From an uncultured Lachnospiraceae bacterium (GTDB lineage Bacteria > Bacillota > Clostridia > Lachnospirales > Lachnospiraceae), in the NCBI GenBank assembly GCA_902783935.1, contig CACZTA010000019.1, forward strand, positions 1 to 5,329: a DNA stretch of 5,329 bases. The letters are read 5' to 3'. The translations under genes were made by a program, and so were the position numbers. This document shows positions 1-5,194 of this stretch, one piece after another. Under the pieces are notes generated by a model that was not told where the DNA came from, searched no databases, and saw nothing but the letters and a program-made list of their open reading frames with translations. How positions within the stretch are numbered: the stretch's first letter is position 1; every line of letters starts with the position of its first letter.

Positions 1-720
1 GCCGGAAAAACGACCGCCTTCAATGTCGTCACCGGGGTCTATCCGCCGACGAACGGCGCAGTCTTATTCGAGGGCAAGGTGATCGTACAGAATCATCCCC
101 GCGGAAAAATGACAAAACTGTATACCGGGGGAAATGCGGACAAATATAAGGAAATTACCGAACCGACCCCGGACAGGATTACGAAGCTCGGGATCGCCCG
201 GACCTTCCAGAATATCCGTCTTTTCAAGAGCCAGACCGTCTTTGAAAATATCCTGATCGCCCAGCATATGCGGCGCACAAGCAATCTTTTCTCGGCGACG
301 CTGCATTTAAACGGCGCGGAGGAGAAGCAGATGCGTGTGGAGGCGGAGCGCCTGCTCAGTATTCTGGAACTCGGCGATGTGCGCGACGAACTGGCTACCG
401 CCCTCCCGTACGGCAAACAGCGACGCGTGGAGATCGCGAGAGCACTTGCGACAAAGCCGTCCCTCCTGCTCCTCGACGAACCGGCTGCCGGCATGAATCC
501 GCAGGAAACACTCGAGCTCACCGAATTTATCGGCCGGATCCGTGATGACTTCAATCTGACTATTTTCATGATTGAACACCACATGGATCTCGTGATGGAA
601 ATCTCCGACCGCGTCTACGTACTGGATTTCGGCAAGCTGATCGCGAGCGGAACGCCGGAGGAAGTACAGAACAACCCGCATGTCATCAGTGCGTATCTGG
701 GGGTGCAGGAAGATGAGTAA
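1..720 (+). CDS. livG: Branched-chain amino-acid ABC transporter ATP-binding protein LivG, 5' end missing
   Basis: This is one of the two cytoplasmic ATPases that power high-affinity uptake of leucine, isoleucine and valine (or related amino acids) with LivH, LivM and a binding protein. The gene is open from base 1, so 239 residues are visible and the start lies off the left edge. The first residues, AGKTT, are the end of Walker A. Using visible-residue numbers, the Q-loop is RTFQN with Q70, the ABC signature is the LivG-type LPYGKQ at 135-140, and Walker B ends in LLLLDEP with D159 and E160. The switch histidine is H193 in IEHHMD. The ending (ISDRVYVLDFG, then NNPHVISAYLG) matches the normal LivG C-terminus. 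About 24 extra residues lie between Walker A and the Q-loop, compared with E. coli LivG as I recall it. The last 8 bases overlap livF, which suggests coupled translation. A related urea or amide transporter ATPase is possible, but the LivG reading is strong. Confidence 0.93.
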   Translation, partial: AGKTTAFNVVTGVYPPTNGAVLFEGKVIVQNHPRGKMTKLYTGGNADKYKEITEPTPDRITKLGIARTFQNIRLFKSQTVFENILIAQHMRRTSNLFSATLHLNGAEEKQMRVEAERLLSILELGDVRDELATALPYGKQRRVEIARALATKPSLLLLDEPAAGMNPQETLELTEFIGRIRDDFNLTIFMIEHHMDLVMEISDRVYVLDFGKLIASGTPEEVQNNPHVISAYLGVQEDE

Positions 721-1465
721 TATTCTTGAAGTGAGAGATCTGCAGGTCGCCTACGGCGGCATCCAGGCAGTAAGAAATATCAGCTTTGACGTAGCCGAGG
801 GAGAAGTTGTCACCCTGATCGGCGCAAACGGCGCGGGAAAAAGCTCCACCCTCCGCTCCATCGTCGGCCTCGTCAGGCCCGCCTCCGGCAATATCATGTT
901 CAGGCGCCAGGAGCTGAACGGCATGCACACCGAAGATATCGTCAAGAAGGGCATCACGCTTGTCCCCGAAGGCAGACGGGTCTTCGTCAACCTCTCGGTC
1001 TTTGAAAATCTCCGGATGGGCGCATACATGCGGGATGACGTTCTCGACGAGGACATCAACTGGGTCTATGACCTGTTCCCGAGACTGAAGGAGCGCTCCT
1101 GGCAGAGCGCCGGCACCCTGTCCGGCGGCGAGCAGCAGATGCTCGCGATCGGGCGGGCCCTCATGAGCCGCCCGAAACTGATCATGATGGACGAGCCGTC
1201 TCTCGGACTTGCTCCCCTTGTTGTCCAGGGCGTCTTCGACATTATCCGTGAAATCAACAAACAGGGCGTCACGATCCTGCTCGTCGAGCAGAATGCCAAC
1301 ATGGCCCTGAAAGCCGCGGATCACGCCTACGTCATGGAGACCGGCCGGATCACCATGACCGGCACCGGCGCGGAACTCGCGGAAAATGAAGAAATCAAAG
1401 AAGCCTATCTCGGAAAGAAAAAGGCGAAAAAAACGCCGGCTCCCGCACAGGTTCCGGCTGAATAA
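713..1465 (+). CDS. livF: Branched-chain amino-acid ABC transporter ATP-binding protein LivF
   Basis: This 250-residue protein is the partner ATPase of LivG in the branched-chain amino-acid importer. Walker A is GANGAGKS at residues 37-44. The Q-loop region is the LivF-type VPEGRRVF at 84-91. The signature LSGGEQQ is at 136-142 and Walker B ends MMDEPS with D160 and E161. The H-loop position carries Q193 (VEQNAN), which is usual for LivF although most ABC ATPases have histidine. The ATG at 713 was chosen because it gives the standard LivF N-terminus (MSNILEVRDL) and overlaps the livG stop in ATGAGTAA; purine-rich GGGGGTGCAGGAAG precedes it. An in-frame upstream start at 680 would add 11 residues encoded inside livG and is unlikely. 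The family normally ends near AYLG. Here a 16-residue tail rich in Lys, Pro and Ala (235-250) follows. The gene ends just before a terminator, so it is probably the last of the operon. Confidence 0.95.
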   Translation: MSNILEVRDLQVAYGGIQAVRNISFDVAEGEVVTLIGANGAGKSSTLRSIVGLVRPASGNIMFRRQELNGMHTEDIVKKGITLVPEGRRVFVNLSVFENLRMGAYMRDDVLDEDINWVYDLFPRLKERSWQSAGTLSGGEQQMLAIGRALMSRPKLIMMDEPSLGLAPLVVQGVFDIIREINKQGVTILLVEQNANMALKAADHAYVMETGRITMTGTGAELAENEEIKEAYLGKKKAKKTPAPAQVPAE

Positions 1466-1475
1466 AGTGTCTCTT

Positions 1476-1526
1476 ATACCCCGTGTCCTCATATGGCCGC
1501 GGGGTATTTCTTTCTGCTTTTTTCTG
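1476..1526 (+). terminator. Rho-independent terminator of the liv operon
   Basis: Eleven bases after the livF stop, ATACCCCGTG (1476-1485) pairs with CGCGGGGTAT (1498-1507) as a 10-bp stem containing one G-T wobble. The 12-base loop is 1486-1497. A T-rich tail follows, with TTTCTTTC and then a run of six T at 1518-1523. The position and form fit an intrinsic terminator that separates livF from the channel gene. Confidence 0.85.
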
Positions 1527-1536
1527 ATATTATAAT
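1525..1536 (+). promoter_or_regulatory. Candidate promoter of the channel gene (-10 region)
   Basis: TGATATTAT at 1525-1533 fits an extended -10 element (TGnTATTAT). A perfect TATAAT overlaps it at 1531-1536. No good -35 hexamer lies 16-18 bases upstream; only T-rich sequence of the terminator tail is there. A start near 1540-1545 would give a leader of about 40 bases before the ATG at 1585. The terminator just upstream makes a promoter here necessary unless readthrough serves the gene. Confidence 0.5.
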
Positions 1537-1571
1537 ATATAGCATCCATGCCAGTAACAATTCGAGTCCGC

Positions 1572-1577
1572 GGAGGA
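1572..1577 (+). promoter_or_regulatory. Ribosome binding site of the channel gene
   Basis: GGAGGA lies 7 bases before the ATG at 1585, a near-ideal Shine-Dalgarno placement that fixes the start of the 1019-residue channel protein. An earlier ATG at 1577 overlaps this site but runs into a stop after three codons. Confidence 0.85.
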
Positions 1578-1584
1578 TGAACAG

Positions 1585-4500
1585 ATGAAAAAATCCAGAC
1601 GGTATACAGTCTTAACCCTGATCATCATTCTGATTCTGATGGTCCCGGTGCTGGGCGTTCTGACCCTGAACGAAGCAGCTTTTTTCTCTGAAGAAATCCT
1701 GACAGACACAAAAGACAAAATCAGTGCGCTCGAATACCAGCTGAACCTGATGGACAGCACAAATAACCTCACCCTCGAATCAATCAGGGAAGACATGGAA
1801 AACCATCTTAAAATGATGTCGACCGCACTCGGAGCCCTCATCAAAAAAAATAAATACACCGGTCCCCGCACGTTTGACGGCGGTGCCGTCGCTGAGATCC
1901 GGAACGGAGAAATCATACTTCCCGATGAGATTTCGGACCCGTTCCGGAATACCATACTCGAAGCACTTACAAATGATCCGGGAGACAAGTCGGTACTGGA
2001 TAAAATAGTCATGCTCTCTGATGAAGAAGCAGAAGCCGCCGGCTTTACCATAGAAAATGACGAAGATGAACAGCCCGTCGGACAGGACACCGGAAACGGC
2101 ATGCTCCTTAATCAGGAGCCCGGAATCAGCCCCGGGGAAGAGGAAGAGATCGAAGAAACCGCTGCTATAGCTGTAATATCTTATATGCAGTTTGCCCCCG
2201 GTTTCTATTATGTGGAATGGACGGATTACCAGGTATATGCGAACTACTTTGACAAGCACGCGGATTATACGAAGATCTTTTCTGCCGTAGAAGAGGCTTA
2301 CGGCGGAGGTATTCTTTTCTTCACCAATGATGATGAAGATCTGACACTGTTTTACGGCTCAGAGGTTTTCAGCGGCTGCAGGTCTGCGAAAGAACTGGGC
2401 ATCACAAAGGAATTTATCGACGCCCGTGAAACGGTGCTCCGGATAGACAGAACAACGTATTTATGTTCTTATCTGGAATCGTCCCTGCTTCCCGAATATT
2501 TCACGCTCATGATCCTTCAGCCGACAAAAGACCTCCGGCTTCTTTCTGCCGTCAGAAGCCTGTTTGCTGTCGGCGCCATCGCGATTGTCCTGATTCTGAC
2601 AGCGGTTTATCTGCTCTCTGTCCGGAGTTTTGTCGCGGAACATATACTTGATGAAGAACAGAAAGAGCTGTATAAGCCGTACCGCCTGCGCCGCCGCATC
2701 ACTGCAGTCGGGATTGCGGGCTGTATCCTTGTTTTCATTTTTGCTGCCTTTATCAATACGGTCGGCCGTCTCAGGGATGATACAGATGCCGGAAACCAGA
2801 AACTCCGCATCCTCAATACACAGATCCGGGAAAATGCAGATACCGCCACCAGGGAATCCATTCAGGCAGAAGAAACCTGGTATGTGCATTACGCAGAGCG
2901 CCTTGTTTCCCTGATTCAGGACCGGCCGGAGCTCGGCGAACCGGATATGCTCCGGAAATACTGCAGTGACCTGAATGTCGACTATATAACATGGTATGAT
3001 AATAAAGGAAACGAAAAAGCCTGCAGCAGCGGCTACTCCGGCCTGCGTCTCGGAAACGGGCAGGGCGCTGACAGCGCCGATTTCAGGCGTCTTAAGAACG
3101 GCGTGCCCTCCATCGTCCATCCCCCCTCGGAAGATCCTGTGACCGGGCTCGAGAGACAATATATCGGCGTCTCCTTCCCGTCCTCATCCGCCACGGATCT
3201 GCATGAGTCGCTCATTCTGGCACTCGACCCGGAACGGACGAGGCGGACCGTCAATGCATATGAAATTAATAAACAGATCGGATTATTTACAGAAGACGCT
3301 GAGTTCTGCTTTATCGCTGACGAAGACACCGGAACCATCCTGTACGCAGATGACGAAAAAATGCTCGGCAGCACAGTCATGGATCTCGGCCTTCAGGAGA
3401 AAAGTCTCCGGGACGGTTTCCTTGATTTTGCGGCAGTAAACGCTGTCCCCTGCTTTGTAAATACCTCCGAGTACGACGGCTGGGTCTATTACTATGCCGC
3501 CCCGCAGTACAATCTGTTCAAAAACGCCTTTATCTATGGCGGAAGCGCTCTTCTGTGCTTTGTTATCCTGTTCACTGTCCTCACCGTGATTTTGCTGAGG
3601 GGCTATACGGATGAAGAATACGAAAAATGGGCGGTCGTCGGTAAACCGGCGGTCAGAGGTTCCGTCGTCACGATTATCGCTCCTGACGGCACCAGCCGGA
3701 GAACCGTAGATCCGTCCCGGCGCTGGTCCTTCACGACAAACCGCTGGGCAGACCGCTTTCCCGAAGAAAAAACCAGAAGCGTCTTCATGATCCTGCTGCT
3801 GATCACCGTCCTCCTGACCGCCATCAGGCTGAACTACGGGGCAGGCGGCGGGGCAGAAAGAGACAATATCACAAACTTTATCGTCTACGGAAAATGGATG
3901 CGCGGCATCAACCTCTTCGCGTTATGCGCTTCCCTGATTACCTGTTCCGCAGCGTTCGTCATCTCATTTTTCAGCAGGCGTTTCCTGCAGCTGATCAGCG
4001 GATTTACGGGCAGCAAGGGAGAAACGGTCTGCCGGCTTCTGTACGATTTCATCCAGTACCTGCTTGTCTTCGTCTGCCTGTACTACATTTTCGGCTACAT
4101 GGGAATCAACACAAACGCGATCCTTGCTTCGCTCGGGCTCATCACACTGGCACTGACGCTCGGATCGAAAGATATGGTGACAGATATCATCGCAGGTATT
4201 TTCATCGTGTTTGAAGGCGAATTCCAGGTCGGCGACATCGTAGACGTCGGCGGTTACCGCGGAGTTGTCCAGGAAATCGGGGTGCGCTCCACAAAAATCA
4301 TCGGCCGGGGCGACAACGTCAAGATCATCGGCAATCAGGATATCAAAAACGTCATAAACCTCACGCGGCTGAACTCCTGGGTCCCGCTTGAAATCCGTGT
4401 GGGAATTGACGAACCGCTGGAAGAAATGGAAGAAATGCTGGGACGTGAGCTCCCGAAAATCGGAAGCCGCTATAAGGAGATTATCAGCGGTCCGCTTTAC

Positions 4501-4644
4501 AAAGGCATCATCGCTCTCGGCGGCGGTACCATGACGCTGTCGATCATCACCGAATGTAAAGAAGCTGACTATCATGAAGTCCAGCGCATCATCAGCAAAG
4601 AGATCCGGGCGCTGTTCCTCCGCGAAGGGATTCAACTCAAGTGA
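1585..4644 (+). CDS. MscS-family channel with two N-terminal extracytoplasmic Cache-like sensor modules
   Basis: This 1019-residue membrane protein ends in an MscS-type channel. Predicted helices by eye are TM1 about 6-28, TM2 324-346, TM3 372-392, TM4 648-671, TM5 732-750, TM6 773-796, TM7 818-838 and pore helix TM8 842-867. The first large outside domain (29-322) starts with a long helix, contains an acidic stretch (146-191) and ends in a Cache-like strand pattern leading to LQPTKDLRL before TM2. The second (393-645) has two PAS/Cache-like halves, with ITWYDNKGNEKA at 468-479 and FCFIADEDTGTILYADDEKMLG at 574-595 as the best matches. A charged cytoplasmic segment (672-730) joins the sensors to the channel. 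The MscS core is clear: ILASLGLITLALTL in the pore helix, then FQVGDIVDVGG at 880-890, GVVQEIGVRSTK at 893-904 and IIGNQDI at 914-920 (where MscS usually has IPN), followed by the alpha/beta C-terminal domain. Its own promoter and terminator-bounded context suggest a single-gene unit. The channel assignment is firm. The Cache assignment is inferred from sequence pattern, and gating by ligand rather than tension is a hypothesis. Confidence 0.9.
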   Translation: MKKSRRYTVLTLIIILILMVPVLGVLTLNEAAFFSEEILTDTKDKISALEYQLNLMDSTNNLTLESIREDMENHLKMMSTALGALIKKNKYTGPRTFDGGAVAEIRNGEIILPDEISDPFRNTILEALTNDPGDKSVLDKIVMLSDEEAEAAGFTIENDEDEQPVGQDTGNGMLLNQEPGISPGEEEEIEETAAIAVISYMQFAPGFYYVEWTDYQVYANYFDKHADYTKIFSAVEEAYGGGILFFTNDDEDLTLFYGSEVFSGCRSAKELGITKEFIDARETVLRIDRTTYLCSYLESSLLPEYFTLMILQPTKDLRLLSAVRSLFAVGAIAIVLILTAVYLLSVRSFVAEHILDEEQKELYKPYRLRRRITAVGIAGCILVFIFAAFINTVGRLRDDTDAGNQKLRILNTQIRENADTATRESIQAEETWYVHYAERLVSLIQDRPELGEPDMLRKYCSDLNVDYITWYDNKGNEKACSSGYSGLRLGNGQGADSADFRRLKNGVPSIVHPPSEDPVTGLERQYIGVSFPSSSATDLHESLILALDPERTRRTVNAYEINKQIGLFTEDAEFCFIADEDTGTILYADDEKMLGSTVMDLGLQEKSLRDGFLDFAAVNAVPCFVNTSEYDGWVYYYAAPQYNLFKNAFIYGGSALLCFVILFTVLTVILLRGYTDEEYEKWAVVGKPAVRGSVVTIIAPDGTSRRTVDPSRRWSFTTNRWADRFPEEKTRSVFMILLLITVLLTAIRLNYGAGGGAERDNITNFIVYGKWMRGINLFALCASLITCSAAFVISFFSRRFLQLISGFTGSKGETVCRLLYDFIQYLLVFVCLYYIFGYMGINTNAILASLGLITLALTLGSKDMVTDIIAGIFIVFEGEFQVGDIVDVGGYRGVVQEIGVRSTKIIGRGDNVKIIGNQDIKNVINLTRLNSWVPLEIRVGIDEPLEEMEEMLGRELPKIGSRYKEIISGPLYKGIIALGGGTMTLSIITECKEADYHEVQRIISKEIRALFLREGIQLK

Positions 4645-4646
4645 AC

Positions 4647-4658
4647 AGCTGCGCAGCT
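4647..4658. repeat. 12-bp perfect palindrome between convergent stops
   Basis: AGCTGCGCAGCT is its own reverse complement. It fills nearly all of the 13 bases between the channel stop (TGA, 4642-4644) and the convergent transporter stop, and overlaps the last base of the latter. A hairpin would have only about a 4-bp stem with loop GCGC, and neither strand has a T-run after it, so an efficient intrinsic terminator is doubtful. Confidence 0.5.
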
Positions 4659-5086
4659 CATTTATAATTAATGATGGCCAGTCCGGCCAGGCACACCGCC
4701 ACCCCGAGCAGCTTATTCCACGTCAGTGCCTCGTGATAAAGCAGAAAACCGACAAATATCAGCACAACCGCCAGAAATGAACTCTGCACGACAGATGCCG
4801 TGCTGACCTGCCAGCCGTTTTTATACGCGTAAATAAATCCCACTTCAAGGCCGATAATGACAATTCCGAGGACAAACGGCGCCCAGTTCAGTTTTCCGTA
4901 TTCCCTGACGAGGTTCCCGCCCCTGCTGCTCAAAAAAAAGAAACCCGCGCTCGCTGCTGCGGCCACCAGGTAGGTGACCGTCAGGGAGGCAAACGGGTTC
5001 AGGCCTCCGGGAAGTGCTTTCGCGCAGATCTGATATACCGTGTTAGACAAAACAACCAGTGCAATCGGCCAGATATAATTAATCAT
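4658..5086 (-). CDS. Small single-domain DMT/EamA-type membrane transporter
   Basis: This 142-residue, very hydrophobic protein has about five membrane helices: 4-22, 31-52, 68-88, 94-116 and 124-140. The ending, LLYHEALTWNKLLGVAVCLAGLAIIN, is the typical last part of an EamA domain (an acidic residue before the final loop, then a Gly-rich helix). EamA proteins usually have two such five-helix repeats. This one has a single repeat, like the short five-helix (BAT-type) families of the drug/metabolite transporter superfamily, so it probably works as a dimer. E81 in helix 3 and E119 are membrane or near-membrane acidic residues that could matter for coupling. The substrate cannot be told. Two ATG codons lie in tandem (5089 and 5086). 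The second is chosen because it sits 6 bases from AGGAGG and the first only 3. A longer start at 5143 would read the remnant upstream out of frame and has no ribosome site. A four-helix SMR-type exporter is the main alternative. Confidence 0.87.
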   Translation of the reverse strand: MINYIWPIALVVLSNTVYQICAKALPGGLNPFASLTVTYLVAAAASAGFFFLSSRGGNLVREYGKLNWAPFVLGIVIIGLEVGFIYAYKNGWQVSTASVVQSSFLAVVLIFVGFLLYHEALTWNKLLGVAVCLAGLAIINYK

Positions 5087-5092
5087 CATAAA

Positions 5093-5098
5093 CCTCCT
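5093..5098 (-). promoter_or_regulatory. Ribosome binding site of the small transporter
   Basis: On the - strand AGGAGG is followed by TTT and then ATGATG. The spacing is 3 bases to the first ATG and 6 to the second, which favours the second. The same bases also code for Gln-Glu-Val near the end of the upstream acetyltransferase-like remnant, so the site lies inside former or overlapping coding sequence. Confidence 0.85.
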
Positions 5099-5101
5099 GA
5101 T

Positions 5102-5154
5102 AAAAAGCAATGCCGTCCTCGACAACTTCGTTCCAGACGGCATTCATTGCTTTT
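5102..5154 (-). terminator. Stem-loop with T-tract upstream of the small transporter (terminator or attenuator)
   Basis: Plus-strand bases AAAAGC (5103-5108) and AATGCCGTC (5109-5117) pair with GACGGCATT (5136-5144) and GCTTTT (5149-5154). This gives a 15-bp stem with a 4-base bulge (5145-5148) and an 18-base loop. Read leftwards, the stem is followed by a T5 run and then the AGGAGG of the transporter, so it could end transcription from the flavodoxin-like gene or attenuate the transporter. Read rightwards, it is followed by ATATC and T7, so it may act in both directions. It overlaps the acetyltransferase-like remnant, which is unusual for a terminator. Confidence 0.5.
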
Positions 5155-5189
5155 ATATCTTTTTTTCATATTGACTGATGATCATCTCT

Positions 5190-5194
5190 TCCTC
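5190..5194 (-). promoter_or_regulatory. Ribosome binding site of the acetyltransferase-like remnant
   Basis: GAGGA on the - strand lies 4 bases before the ATG at 5185, immediately after the flavodoxin-like stop. Purine-rich GAGAGGAAGAG surrounds it. Its retention suggests that the remnant was once translated, or that a short peptide still is. Confidence 0.5.

Larger units (their letters stand above)
5079..5185 (-). pseudogene. Frameshifted N-terminal remnant of a GNAT-family acetyltransferase
   Basis: An ATG at 5185 stands 5 bases after GAGG (5194-5191) and opens MIISQYEKKI before a TAA at 5155-5153. If one base is added in the run of seven A (5166-5160), the frame instead continues as KKDIKAMNAVWNEV, then VEDGIAFYQEVYDD, to a TAA at 5081-5079, giving about 35 residues. 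The segment AMNAVWNEVVEDGIAF closely resembles, from memory, the N-terminus of clostridial GNAT acetyltransferases (typically WNEVVEDGIAFPQE). Those run to about 160-170 residues, and the acetyl-CoA site is missing here. The remnant ends within the start codons of the small transporter. It is 9 bases after the flavodoxin-like stop, so the intact gene was probably in an operon with both. A short leader peptide (10 codons from 5185, or 22 codons from the ATG at 5147) is the main alternative. The frameshift could also be a sequencing error, but the early stop would remain. Confidence 0.5.

Noticed and set aside
686..1549. Long open frame on the - strand opposite livF (287 codons)
   Set aside because: It lies wholly antisense to a well-supported ABC ATPase, has no recognisable domain and runs across the terminator. 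It is a shadow of livF codon bias.
1669..3519. Amino-acid sensing by the channel's Cache-like domains, suggested by the neighbouring liv operon
   Set aside because: I could not find the R-x-W-Y type amino-acid motif known from dCache_1 sensors in either domain, and a terminator separates the gene from liv. Ligand identity stays open.
3964..4635. Open frame of 223 codons on the - strand opposite the MscS core
   Set aside because: It is antisense to conserved channel motifs, and its His/Asp-rich composition is typical of a shadow frame.
4675..4689. TGGCC/GGCCA inverted repeat as a terminator for the channel gene
   Set aside because: It has a short stem, no T-run after it, and lies in the transporter coding sequence.
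4658..5143. Longer start for the small transporter at 5143
   Set aside because: The extra 19 residues read the stem-loop and the acetyltransferase-like remnant out of frame and have no ribosome site. The ATG pair at 5089/5086 follows AGGAGG.
5152..5157. TATAAA on the - strand as a -10 for the small transporter
   Set aside because: There is no matching -35 at normal spacing, and the stem-loop would lie between it and the gene. It was not strong enough to list.
5171..5176. TTGACT as a -35 element on the + strand
   Set aside because: No -10 hexamer lies 16-18 bases downstream, and no + strand gene follows inside the window.
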